Shown piece by piece: positions 15,826 through 25,146 of a stretch of DNA of 33,432 nt. Position 1 is the stretch's first letter; each line of letters opens with the position of its first letter. Below the pieces are notes generated by a model. It made no database searches. It saw only the letters and a list, made by a program, of their open reading frames with translations, and was not told where the DNA came from. The translations under genes were made by a program, and so were the position numbers. Origin of the DNA: Acaryochloris sp. CCMEE 5410. Lineage in GTDB: Bacteria > Cyanobacteriota > Cyanobacteriia > Thermosynechococcales > Thermosynechococcaceae. The stretch lies in assembly GCF_000238775.2 (NCBI RefSeq), contig NZ_AFEJ02000009.1:1-33432 (forward strand), in the 5' to 3' direction.

Positions 15826-16542
15826 TCAAAGGGGCGAATCCACTAAAACGTCATCCAATCGATGTCTTAGAATTTCAAGCGCCTTAAAACACCAGACACG
15901 GACAGTCCGAACCGCATGGCCTGTGATACTGGCAATCTCAGGAAACGACTTTTCCTCAACGACTCGTAACCAGAGGGTGGTCGCCCATTTGTCAGGGAGT
16001 TCGTTCATCGCCTCCTGAACGATCTGTTTAATCGCAAGGGTCTCCAATGTCGTGCTGGCTTCAGTGGAGAGTAGATGCTCCTCACTTGAGTCTGGGCACG
16101 GTAAAGGGACAAAACGGTATTGGCTACCCGCAATCACCTCTTCGATATACTGAGGGTCTTTGCCGAGTTGATCCCCGAGTTCTTGGAAAGACAGCGAGCC
16201 TTGCTCTGCCTGCAAGTTGGCACAATCCTTAACCACTCGAAGGGCGCTTTTTGGCAAACGAATATTCGTGTTTTCGTTTATTGCCCGTCTGAGACATTCA
16301 TCAATCCAGGGCACTGCATACGTCGAGAGTTGAGTCCCCTTACCAATGTCAAATCGCACTAATGCTTCGTAGAGTCCAATGCGGCCACTATGCATTAATT
16401 TGTTCTTATCGACACCCAAGCCCAGGTATCTTCTGACACGGAAGGCGATGAGGTTTTCACTTTTGATGATGATTTGATCAGCAATTTGGTGCTTTGTACG
16501 AGTCGGCGTAGCATCCATCTGAAATTGGCTATTAGACGACAA
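15826..16542 (-). CDS. sigma-70-family RNA polymerase sigma factor (B)
   Basis: A 238-aa sigma-70-like factor of the same build as the 241-aa one downstream. Region 2 reads MHSGRIGLYEALVRFDIGKGTQLSTYAVPWIDECLRRAI at about residues 50-88, followed by NIRLPKSALR. A region-3-like helix-turn (LSFQELGDQLGKDPQYIEEVI) and a region 4 near the C-terminus (MNELPDKWATTLWLRVVEEKSFPEIASITGHAVRTVRVWCFKALEIL) complete it. Region 1.1 is absent. The frame starts at TTG 16542; ATG 16518 is an alternative, and neither has a good ribosome-binding site. It is the first gene of the sigma / membrane protein / sigma series and lies next to IS21 debris, so its upstream region may be disturbed. Confidence 0.8.
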   Translation of the reverse strand: MSSNSQFQMDATPTRTKHQIADQIIIKSENLIAFRVRRYLGLGVDKNKLMHSGRIGLYEALVRFDIGKGTQLSTYAVPWIDECLRRAINENTNIRLPKSALRVVKDCANLQAEQGSLSFQELGDQLGKDPQYIEEVIAGSQYRFVPLPCPDSSEEHLLSTEASTTLETLAIKQIVQEAMNELPDKWATTLWLRVVEEKSFPEIASITGHAVRTVRVWCFKALEILRHRLDDVLVDSPL

Positions 16543-16765
16543 TCGAGCTGACGGATTAATGACGATGTCGTGTCGGCTATAGCTATGAAGAAACCAGCCA
16601 TCCCCTGAGAGGGATAAAACAAAATCTCAATTCTCTAGAAACGATGTGTGAGATCGCGTTTCTAGAATTTAATCTCAAGAAAAAGACACTTTTAACATCC
16701 CCATTCGATAGAGGGCTGTACAAGTGCCTAACAAAACAATTGATTCCTATCATACTCGTGTTTAT

Positions 16766-18222
16766 ATGAACGGAGAGACCTCGGCTTGAAACAAGCTGAT
16801 GCAGCTTACATTGCCGAAATATCCCCCGAACCGGCCAACGAATTGAGGCCGGTACCCATCAACCTAATCGCGGCCGCATGCAGGACCAACGCACCGTCCC
16901 TGACCCCTTGGCGGATGTGTGGGAAGACGAGCTAGAGCCAATGCTGCGTCGAGATCCGCGCCTCAAACCCATGACCCTGTACGAGTATCTGCAGGATAAA
17001 TATCCAGGCCAGTATCCCCAAGTCCTGCGGACCCTGCAACGTCGGGTAAGAACGTGGAAAGCCTTGCATGGTCCGAGCCCTGAAGTGATGTTTGAACTAC
17101 GTCATGAACCAGGGGTACAAGGGTTCTCCGATTTACAGAACTCAAGGGCATCACGATTACCATTGCCGGTAAACCGTTTGAGCATCTGATATACCATTAC
17201 CGTCTGGGATATAGCGGCTGGCGATATGCCCAGATTATCCAAGGAGGCGAAAGCTTTGTCGCCCTTTCAGAAGGATTACAAAATGCCTTTGAAGCCTGTG
17301 GAGGTGTTCCTAAACAGCATCGTACCGATAGTTGAGTGCAGCCTATCGCAACATGGGCGGCCGTCGGTCCAAAAATCTCACGCGTTTGTACGACGAACTG
17401 TGTGACCACTATCGGCTAGAACCCACTCGTAACAACAAAGGTATAGCCCATGAAACGGTTCAATCGAGTCTCCCCATGGTCATTTGAAGAACCGAATTAA
17501 GCAGGCGATCTATCTGCGCGCAGTGCAGATTTACGAGCGTTGCTGAATATCAAGCCTTGATTGATGCACAGGTCGCCAAGTTAAATCAGCAGTGCCAAAC
17601 CAAGTATGAGCAGGAAAAGAGCATCTGCAACCCTTACCTAAATATCGAACCCCTGACTATGAAGTGCTCACGGCCAAAGTCAGCAAACGCAGCACCATTG
17701 ATGTCCGCTGCATTCTATACACCGTTCCTTCTCGGCTAATTGGCCGTCAATTGGAACTGCATCTATACCACGACCGGATTGTCGGCTATCTGGAACGACA
17801 CCCGGTTGTGGAACTGCCAGAAAACGCGTCAGTGGCAAAGGCAAACGTCGAGACCGTTGCATCAACTATCGCCATGTGATTGGTTCAATGCGATTGAAGC
17901 CTCGTGCTTTATCTATTGCACCTGGCAATCAGACCTACTTCCCAATCCTGAATACCGCCAAATTTGGAAACAGCTCAAAGCTCAATTGACCTGGAGCAGG
18001 CTGCCAAAATCATCGTTGAAGGTCTCTATATTGCTGCAGTTCAAGATAAGAGCAGGCCGTAGCAGCATACTTACAGCAGCAACTCCAGGCGTCCAGTCTC
18101 ACCCTCAATCGCCTGAAAAGCAGTTTGAGCCTCCTCAGATGAAGCAGGTTCCTGACCTCAGCATTGAACAACATTCCCTCGACCTTTATGACAACTCCTC
18201 CCTCCTACTCAGTCCCCGCTAA
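16766..18222 (+). pseudogene. istA: IS21-family transposase istA, frameshifted
   Basis: IstA can be followed in pieces through several frames: RDLGLKQADAAYIA near 16776, RTGQRIEAGTHQPNRGRMQ up to 16880, DPLADVWEDELEPMLRRDP to about 17130, then LKGITITIAGKPFEHLIYHY, GYSGWRYAQIIQGGESFVAL, a break at 17333, and HGHLKNRIKQAIYLR onward to LDLYDNSSLLLSPR at 18222. At least five frame changes are needed, and one (near 17333) looks like loss of a single T. The integrase core is therefore broken in many places and the gene is dead. It overlaps the istB start, as is normal in IS21. Confidence 0.8.
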
Positions 18223-18997
18223 GCCCCTACCAACACCTGAGCCTCTATTTAAAAAAGCTCAGGCTCTCCCACATGCTGACCCATTGGAATCTATCGAATC
18301 CCAAGCTATGCAGGAAAGCTGGTCCTATGCGGAATTCTTACTGGCCTTGTGCGAAACGGAAACTCAACGAAGAGAACAAGCTCGTCTAAAGCGAGCTCTC
18401 ACCGAAGCCAGACTCCCAAACGCAAAAAGTTTTACCACTTTGACTTTAGCCATTGCCCCAGCTCAATCCAGCTCCCTTAATGCAATTAGCCGCAGATCCA
18501 GGGTGGTTGGAGCGGGCCGAGAACTGCCTCCTTCTGGGGCCTTCGGGCGTTGGAAAACACATTTGGCTACTGGGGTCTCCCAAAAGATGCTGGAGTTGGT
18601 AAACGGGTGAAGTTCTTTGCAGCCAATGCATTGGTCCAACAATTGCAACAGGCTAAGCTCCAACTGCAGCTGCATCCGGTGCTCAAAAACTGGACCGCTA
18701 TGATCTATTGGTCTTGGATGACTTGGGCTATTGCAAAAGTCGGAAGCGGAAACATCCGTTCTGTTTGAATTAATTGCGCATCGCTATGAACGTAAGAGTT
18801 TGTTGATTACAGCCAACCAACCCTTTAGCCAGTGGGACGACATCTTTACTGATTCGATGATGGCGGTGGCTGCCATTGATCGCTTAATTCATCACGGTTT
18901 GATTATCGAAATTCAAGCCGATAGTTATCGACGTAAATCAGCGACTCAGAGGACTACTCAAACTCAGTCTCAACCTCAAAAATCTCAGTCCAAATAA
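18188..18997 (+). pseudogene. istB: IS21-family helper ATPase istB, frameshifted
   Basis: IstB fragments in three frames: MTTPPSYSVPAKPLPTPEP from ATG 18188, then LERAENCLLLGPSGVGKTHLATG around 18510-18570 (Walker A GPSGVGKT), YDLLVLDDLGY near 18700 (Walker B), and FELIAHRYERKSLLITANQPFSQWD to the end. At least three frameshifts separate these. Intact IstB is a roughly 250-aa AAA+ ATPase that directs target capture. The stop at 18995-18997 is followed by the element's terminal repeats. Confidence 0.8.
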
Positions 18998-19360
18998 TCG
19001 AGCGATCACAGGTTGTCATTTCGATCACGGGTTGTCGTTTTGATCTGAAAGTGTCGTGTTAGGTCTGAAAAAGAGCTAGCGCAAAGGAGGTGTGCGCCAA
19101 ATAATACGGTTCAATTTTAGGGGCTGATCCGACTTTTGGTTGTCGCGACATCGCCTATGGGGTTGACATCCAATAGCCGTTGACCCAATGGTAAATGCTT
19201 GGGCGATTGTCAATAATCTACGGTCGTTCCTCCCGGATGCGAAAAAAGCGGGGCAGTCTTTAGCGGAACATTTCGGTGCTCAGCTCAAAGGTTTACCTTG
19301 GATGGAAGCCCTTAACCTATGCACCGTGGGTAATCTGGATGCCGTGCTTGTGACTACTTC
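18998..19360. other. IS21 right end and further debris
   Basis: The first 70 bp hold the IS21 terminal repeats. From about 19190 to 19363 a plus-strand frame (AEHFGAQLKGLPWMEALNLC) looks like a protein fragment, possibly another transposase remnant, but I cannot name it. It ends where the truncated protease gene begins on the other strand, so a deletion junction is likely near 19350-19380. Confidence 0.4.
19011..19045 (+). repeat. IS21 right-end tandem repeats
   Basis: Two 16-bp copies, GGTTGTCATTTCGATC (19011-19026) and GGTTGTCGTTTTGATC (19030-19045), differ at two positions, and a degenerate third (GTGTCGTGTTAGGTC) follows. Multiple direct repeats near the ends are characteristic of IS21 transposase-binding sites. 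Confidence 0.6.
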
Positions 19361-20218
19361 CTAGCAGACACCATTTTCAGATCTATCTGGAATATGTCTA
19401 ACTAGTATCCCAGTTAAGTTCTCGGATATTCCATAGCTACGTTTCATGCCAGGGTTTTCCATCTTTTGATAAACGAGTCCTAAACCTGGGAAACCGTTGA
19501 AGGTCTTGTCCTCAAGGTCTTGAAGAAAATGTCTTATGACGGGTACAGGTACCATATATCCAATATTGTCAGCACTTTTCCTTGCTTGCATCGCTACACC
19601 AACAATTTGGCCATTGCCATCCAGAACAGGTCCTCCACTATTGCCTGAGTTAATTGCAGCATCAATTTGCGCGGCTAGAAAGTACTCGCTGCTATGAGTA
19701 TAAAACTGATGTTCTATACGTGAAACAATGCCTCTTGTAGTACTCAAAGCGTTTCCACCTGTGGGAAAACCATAGACAGCAACCTCTTGCCGAATCTCAG
19801 GCAGATCAGCAAATTCTAAGGGTGTTACACCTGAAAAAAAAGCATTATTCTTAACCGATAAGATTGCTAGATCAACTTCATGAGCAACACTGACAACTTG
19901 AGCCCTATAACGCTTGGCTTGACCGTGACGTCGAACTTCAACAAAGGTTTGATCGGCAACAACATGGGCATTTGTCAGAATTTTGTTGTCTGCGATGATA
20001 AAACCAGAACCAGTACTGCGTTTAATGACTGTTTCCCAAGGCTTCTGGTAGTCTGGCTTATTGCGAACTGAATAAACCTTAACGATAGCTCCTCTAATCC
20101 GCTGCTCATTATATGGCTCAGTGTTTCCAGCTTTAAAAATAAAGCAGGATACCATCAAATTGATGATGAGTAGACTGAGAACGACCTTCTTAAAAGGCCT
20201 AGATATCGGATTGTGCAT
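19361..20218 (-). pseudogene. DegP/HtrA-like S1C serine protease, truncated in its PDZ domain
   Basis: The 285-aa frame has a complete trypsin-like domain: His85 in LTNAHVV, Asp116 in HEVDLAIL and Ser194 in INSGNSGGPVLD. The start has a hydrophobic signal with Cys25 in LMVSC, a possible lipoprotein site, so it is probably periplasmic. After residue 235 a PDZ domain begins (FPGLGLVYQKMENPGMKRSYGI, then LTGILVRHIPD) but stops after about 45 residues where family members run to roughly 400-500 residues. The last few residues abut transposon debris, suggesting a deletion removed the 3' part. The catalytic triad remains, so some activity is conceivable. No strong ribosome-binding site precedes ATG 20218. 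Confidence 0.75.
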
Positions 20219-20493
20219 TCAGAAACAAGAGCATACGCTGCTATTAATTTGAACTTACCATAGGCAAGGAAGCCGGTGATAGACTCGGCGTTTCACCTCC
20301 CAAGCAATCAGTAACACACCCTTTGAATTAAAGAAATTTCTTAAAGCTAATATCAAACTTAGCTTAAAAAGATTTAACCTACTAATAAAGTGTTTTTATT
20401 GACTTGAGCAATTTAAATTTTTCAGATGTTGATATTTCGTAACGCAGTTCCGATCTCTCACTCATTTAGACAACAGAGACGATTATTTTTCCA

Positions 20494-21204
20494 ATGAATA
20501 AAACTACCAAAATTACCAATCTAATAATTTTTAGTTTGATTATAGGAATAATACCTGGAATTATTGACTTATACATACTGAAGCGTTTTACTCCGCAATC
20601 TGCTGTAGCAATCCCCAATACAGCAGGTAGTCTTCGTCCGCCAAAGTTAGTCGCATCAGATTTACCTCCAGGATTTCGAGAAGTCCCCACTCCAATCAGT
20701 TCACTTATCCGTGGTGCCATATCTTCAACCATTAGTGACCACTTTGGTAGTAACGAAATCCAGATCAGAGATTTAGTCACTTACATGAATCTGAATCAAT
20801 GGACCCTCATCATTGGGTTTGTTACCCCGCTAAATAATGAGAATGCTGTTCAGATGTTTGATCTAGGGTTAGAGCAGCCGAGTGCTTTAGAAAAGTTTGT
20901 GACAGGTATTAAAAAGAGTAATTATTATTTGGGTTCAGTAAATATTGTTGAGCAAAGAGTTGCCCCTTCCTTATCGCAAAAGATTGGTCAAGTTTCCACT
21001 GGTATGGCAGTGATTGCAAAAGCGAGAAATGTCTCCTTGTTTTCTGAAATGGTTGCTTTTCGAAGAAATAATTTAGGTGCAATGCTAATTGTTGGACGCC
21101 TAAATGACAACATCCCTTCGATGACCACATCTAAACTTGCACAGAAATTCGACAGTCAACTATTAAATTTCCAGTCATATTCACACCCATCGAACCAACA
21201 GTAA
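20494..21204 (+). CDS. membrane-anchored hypothetical protein
   Basis: A 236-aa protein I do not recognise. One N-terminal hydrophobic segment (NLIIFSLIIGIIPGIIDLYIL, residues 9-29) makes it an anchored or exported protein. The rest is a soluble domain opening with LPPGFREVPTPISSLIRGAIS, a DLPPGF-type start I associate with other cyanobacterial exported proteins. Its LSQKIGQVSTGMAVIAKARN region suggests an alpha/beta fold, but no catalytic motif is visible. It diverges from the protease gene across 275 bp, so the two could share control. Confidence 0.65.
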   Translation: MNKTTKITNLIIFSLIIGIIPGIIDLYILKRFTPQSAVAIPNTAGSLRPPKLVASDLPPGFREVPTPISSLIRGAISSTISDHFGSNEIQIRDLVTYMNLNQWTLIIGFVTPLNNENAVQMFDLGLEQPSALEKFVTGIKKSNYYLGSVNIVEQRVAPSLSQKIGQVSTGMAVIAKARNVSLFSEMVAFRRNNLGAMLIVGRLNDNIPSMTTSKLAQKFDSQLLNFQSYSHPSNQQ

Positions 21205-21714
21205 TGGGTAACCTTAGCCGCTAGGGCTGAAACTACCCATCATCAGTAGATCGAAAACGTCTTTAGAAACCTAGTCAATAGTAAATTTGGCGCAATGGTC
21301 TAATTCTGTTGTGCTACATGAAAGATATACGTATTCTCTAGCTCTAAAACTGCCTCAAAGCGTCACCCTAAAACAACCAGGAAGCACATACAAATCATCT
21401 AAAGTAGCGTACCAGTATCAAACTAACTGTAGATAAACGAGCTTAAGCAAAATTCTCACATTATTCACCTTTACCTCGTAGGCTCTGAGAAATAACCCAT
21501 ATCACCAAAACACTACCCAGTAGTTTCGGCTAGAGATATCCGTATACTCGAACCTTCGCCATCTGAAAAATAGAGGAACTTAACGGCCTATGGCAATAAC
21601 CTTAGTTTCTTAAAAGCAATGTAGGGTAGAGGTTCTCTTAGGGTGTGGAGTAACTGTTTTCTCCTAAATAGGGGTTCCATTTGTCTGCATATTTTTATTT
21701 TTGGGTTTTCAATC
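21205..21714. other. gene-free stretch before IS630 element
   Basis: About 510 bp, AT-rich, with stop codons in all frames and no recognisable gene, tRNA or strong hairpin. It probably holds the 3' flank of the preceding gene and the DNA into which IS630 inserted. Confidence 0.4.
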
Positions 21715-21718
21715 TATA

Positions 21719-22855
21719 CTGCGGACGACTTGCGGCTTAACATTGTAGTGGAGAGATTTGGCAGACTGGGAGTATCCCTCAACCGACTCCCCTATTTGCA
21801 TGATTAAAATTGATTTCACCGCAGAGGAAATCCAACACCTCAATTACGAACGCTATCATCACCCTCACCCACGGGTACAGCGACGGATGGAAGTCCTCTA
21901 CTTAAAGAGTCAAGGTCTTGCCCATGCCCAGATCTGCCAGCTTGTCAGATTAGCCGTCCGACCTTAGCCAAAACCCTTCGTTTGTATCAACAAGGAGGAA
22001 TTGAAGGACTGAAGACCCTGGAATATAAAGGTCAACCCAGTTCACTCAACGCTCATAGCGATAGTGTGAGAGCCTATTTTGAGCAACACCCGCCCCGCAC
22101 CAGTGCAGAAGCCCAAGCAGTCATTGAACAATTGACAGGTATTAAGCGTTCTCCAACCCAGATCAAAGCCTTCCTCAAGCGCATCGGTTGTCGCTATCGA
22201 AAAGTGGGGTATGTGCCGGGAAAGTCGAGTCTGCCCGAGAAAATTGAGGAACAAGAGCAGTTTCGACAAACTCGCCTTGAACCCTTATTAGAGGAAGCTC
22301 AACGCCAAGAGCGTCTTGTCTTTTTTGTGGATGCTGCTCATTTTGTTCACCGGGCTTATCTGGGGTTTCTCTGGTGCCTTCGTCGGATCTTCATCCCTTC
22401 TCCTTCTGGCCGTCAACGATTCAATGTTCTCGGTGCACTCAACGCTGTCACCAAAGACGTCATCAGTATCACCAACCACACCTACATCAACTCTCATAGC
22501 ATGTGTCTGTTGCTAGCCAAGCTCGCACTACTCGACCCAGTCATACCCATCAGCGTCATTTTAGACAATGCCCGATATCAAAATGCCAGCTGGTGACTGA
22601 CTTTGCTGAGATCGTCGATATTGAGTTAGTCTATTTGCCCTCCTATTCACCCCATTTGAATTTAATTGAGCGGCTCTGGCGCTTTGTGCGCAAAGAATGT
22701 CTCTACTCAAAGTATTATGCTGATTTCCCCGCCTTTAAGGGAGCCATTCAACAGTGCCTCGACCAGTGCAATGGTGAGCATAAGGCGAAACTCACAAGCC
22801 TGCTATCACTCAAGTTTCAGTCCTTTAAGAAAGTTAATATCTTAGCCGTCTAGAG
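21719..22855 (+). mobile_element. IS630-family insertion sequence, degenerate
   Basis: The transposase region is flanked by weakly matching ends: CTGCGGACGACTT from 21719 and, reverse-complemented from 22855, CTCTAGACGGCTA. Both sit beside TATA sequences, consistent with the TA target of IS630 elements. The ends share about 8 of 12 bases, so the exact borders are provisional. Confidence 0.5.
21797..22853 (+). pseudogene. IS630-family transposase, two frameshifts
   Basis: Start at MIKIDFTAEEIQHL (ATG near 21800) and read across three frames. The helix-turn-helix part breaks near 21945 within QICQL..ISRPTLAK. The DDE domain continues (FVDAAHFVHRAYLG with Asp1; ISVILDNARYQ with Asp2) and breaks again at an AAAA run near 22580. 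The last part, LVYLPSYSPHLNLIERLWRFVRKE, carries the catalytic Glu. Each break looks like loss of one base. Some IS630 elements use programmed frameshifting, but two breaks, the first without a slippery run, argue for decay. Confidence 0.8.
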
Positions 22856-22868
22856 TATATGTGAGACC

Positions 22869-23483
22869 ATGAATAATTTCTTGTCTGGTATCGCTTTAGT
22901 ATTTTCTACACTCGCTTTACTCATGAGTGGGGCCGTTCTCTATCTAGATTTGACGACACGTGGGGTTCTTTACCCACAAGCAAACCTATCGGAAGATCCT
23001 ACTCATGACAAAGATAAAAATCCTAGTCCTTTAGGAGGGATTTCCTCTGAACCTACAGCAGTGCCTGATTCAAATACTGTAATTGAAGCGCCTCAAAGCG
23101 TCTCAGAGAGCAAAGCAGACGAATTTATCCAACCAGCATTCAATAGTAAAGCTACCGTCGAATTAATATCTGTTAAGCGTATTAAGCACCCTGAGAAAGG
23201 CACCCGCAATATTGTAAATGTCCGTCTCCGGTTCCGTCGCCTTGCAGAGAATGCGACCAAGAATGAAACATTTGACCTTAGTGATACTCAAGCTCGACAT
23301 TCAGAAACCAACGAAGTGTATAAACAAATCATCAACTCAACTGGCCTCATTACACTCCAGACCCTTCCCCTTAACGCATCAGCAGAGGGCTATTTTTGGC
23401 TTGAAATACCCGAAAGAACCACCACCATTGATATTGTCATACCAAAGACAGAAATGTTTCGCAATGTTCCAATCACAGGGTAG
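22869..23483 (+). CDS. membrane-anchored hypothetical protein with C-terminal beta domain
   Basis: A 204-aa protein. An N-terminal hydrophobic anchor (FLSGIALVFSTLALLMSGAVLYLDL, residues 4-28) is followed by a low-complexity Ser/Pro/Asp-rich linker (residues 35-90) and a C-terminal domain beginning ATVELISVKRIKHPEKGTRN. Alternating strands such as NIVNVRLRFRR and SAEGYFWLEIPE, with TLQTLPLNAS, resemble DUF4352/Ig-like extracellular domains. Likely outside the cytoplasmic membrane; function unknown. ATG 22869 lies 14 bp after the IS630 end, so any original promoter has been separated from it. Confidence 0.6.
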   Translation: MNNFLSGIALVFSTLALLMSGAVLYLDLTTRGVLYPQANLSEDPTHDKDKNPSPLGGISSEPTAVPDSNTVIEAPQSVSESKADEFIQPAFNSKATVELISVKRIKHPEKGTRNIVNVRLRFRRLAENATKNETFDLSDTQARHSETNEVYKQIINSTGLITLQTLPLNASAEGYFWLEIPERTTTIDIVIPKTEMFRNVPITG

Positions 23484-23559
23484 TCCAATAGAGTGTTGCT
23501 CAACTCTCTATGAACTCAGGTTATTTAATGAACAGCGAGACATTCCTGATGAATAGCCT

Positions 23560-24471
23560 ATGATGAGTGGTTACTACCAACGTCTTTGGTCGAAACTTAA
23601 ACGAAAGTGTCTTCAATACTCTTATCAAGCAATAGCAGATCCAAAGTGGTTTGTAATGTTTTGTGCTACTCGGATACAAATACTGAGATCTCTTGCAATC
23701 TTAGTTACTAAACATTCTTCTGCTCAGATATATCAAGATTTAGAACAAGGGGGTAATACATTATTTCCATCTCTTGATGTCAACAAAGTTGTTGAACATT
23801 TGAAAAAAGATGGTCTATTCTTTGGAATTAACTTACCATCAGATATTTTACATGAGGTATTAGCTTTTTCAACTCAAGTAGAATATCATGCTAATAGTAA
23901 TCCTAAGTTGAAGTTCACCCTGTCAGACAAAGAAAAGTCAGAGTTAAAGTATCAACAAATTTTCGTTACTGCTAATCATATTCATAGTTCCCTAATATGC
24001 CCAGCTATTAAAAAACTTGAAAATGATTCTAAGCTTAGAGAAATCGCTACCAAATATTTAGAAACAATTCCAGTGCTATTAGATAGTCAAATTCGATGGA
24101 CTTTTCCAGTAACCGTACCATTGAATGAGGCTGTAAGAGGATTCTTCAATTTTCATTATGATCTAGAAGACTATCGCTTTATAAAATTCATGTTCTACCT
24201 TACTGATGTGCCTGTATCAGAGGGGAATCATGTTTTTGTCAAAGGTAGTCATAGAAACAAAAGACTGAAGGATCAATTTTCCTTAACTAGAGACTCTACG
24301 GATATGGGTATCATCAATTATTATGGTCATAACAATATAGAAAATATCTACGGTAAAGCTGGTTGTGGTTTTGTTGAGGATTTTTATTGTTTTCACAAAT
24401 TAACTCTTCCTATGTCGAGGAGTCGTCTGATTTTAGAAGTTAAATTTGCTATGAATAGCTATTTATTTTAG
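23560..24471 (+). CDS. PhyH-like Fe(II)/2-oxoglutarate dioxygenase
   Basis: A 303-aa protein resembling the phytanoyl-CoA dioxygenase family. The HxD iron motif is FNFHYDLEDYRF (His199, Asp201); FYLTDVPVSEGNHVFVKGSHR (about 212-232) matches the family's conserved strand and GSH block; the distal His is probably His279 in CFHKLTLP, with Arg287/289 after it for 2-oxoglutarate. Family members hydroxylate small or lipid substrates; this one's substrate is unknown. The N-terminal 60 residues are unlike the family and include a basic/hydrophobic segment. Codon use is AT-richer than in the neighbouring genes, suggesting transfer. Two ATGs (23560, 23563) begin the frame. Confidence 0.7.
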   Translation: MMSGYYQRLWSKLKRKCLQYSYQAIADPKWFVMFCATRIQILRSLAILVTKHSSAQIYQDLEQGGNTLFPSLDVNKVVEHLKKDGLFFGINLPSDILHEVLAFSTQVEYHANSNPKLKFTLSDKEKSELKYQQIFVTANHIHSSLICPAIKKLENDSKLREIATKYLETIPVLLDSQIRWTFPVTVPLNEAVRGFFNFHYDLEDYRFIKFMFYLTDVPVSEGNHVFVKGSHRNKRLKDQFSLTRDSTDMGIINYYGHNNIENIYGKAGCGFVEDFYCFHKLTLPMSRSRLILEVKFAMNSYLF

Positions 24472-24534
24472 CTTTGGGAACTACTGTCTCATCACAATCT
24501 TAATTATTAGACCTGCATTTTGTGAGTAGCTCAA

Positions 24535-25146
24535 TCACCCCCAGATCCCAGCCACCCTCTCCCGCTCCAACCACACCCCAATCATCTCCTCAATCCGCTC
24601 CATAGTCTCCCCTGGCCGCAGCTCAATCACTTCCCCAATCTCAAAGTTCTCCTCAATTTCAACCGCACACTCCCAGCAGAAACTCGGTGTAGCAAACGAT
24701 TCCCTCACGAAAGGCTTCCCTGTTCCAGCCACAGTAATCCAGTAACGTCCGAAGCCATTCTTGGCAACAGCCAGATACTCCAGCTCCCCTCGCGTCCTGG
24801 TCTGCTCCACCAAATTCTTCTGGCTCAGCTCCAGATTCCTGAATCGCCGCTCCAGCTCTGCTGAAATCCTAGGGGTTCTCGGTTGACTAGTCTGGGCAGC
24901 TTCTGAGGATCGTGTCTTAGGAATGTACTCAGGTTTGGCTGATCGGGGAGGTTGCCTAACACTCCGACGTATTTCTCTCAGCTCTCCTTTCCCTGGTTCC
25001 CGCTTAGCTGGTCGGGTTCCCTCTGGTGCCTTTTTTGGGAAGGCTGTTTTGCTTAGGAGCTTGGGTGCGGAAGGGGCGGGCTTGGGTTGGCCTGGGGTGG
25101 TCTGAGGGATGGGCTTGGGGTTGAGGCTGATGATGGGGGTGGTCAT
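24535..25146 (-). CDS. Pro/Lys-rich hypothetical protein
   Basis: A 203-aa protein I do not recognise. Residues 1-100 are low-complexity, rich in Pro, Lys, Arg and Ser (KPIPQTTPGQPKPAPSAPK at the start), and probably disordered. After a short predicted coiled stretch (ISAELERRFRNLELSQKNLVEQT) comes a compact C-terminal part (YLAVAKNGFGRYWITVAGTG, then PSFCWECAVEIEENFEIGEV and an acidic helix to the end). The tail resembles a small stand-alone domain. The G/C-rich coding of the N-terminus differs from the AT-rich neighbours. A basic, DNA- or RNA-binding linker is possible but unproven. Confidence 0.5.
   Translation of the reverse strand: MTTPIISLNPKPIPQTTPGQPKPAPSAPKLLSKTAFPKKAPEGTRPAKREPGKGELREIRRSVRQPPRSAKPEYIPKTRSSEAAQTSQPRTPRISAELERRFRNLELSQKNLVEQTRTRGELEYLAVAKNGFGRYWITVAGTGKPFVRESFATPSFCWECAVEIEENFEIGEVIELRPGETMERIEEMIGVWLERERVAGIWG

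Noticed and set aside
19190-19363. Plus-strand peptide AEHFGAQLKGLPWMEALN as a named transposase
   Set aside because: Looks like a protein fragment, but I cannot assign a family, so it is only mentioned in the description of the stretch.
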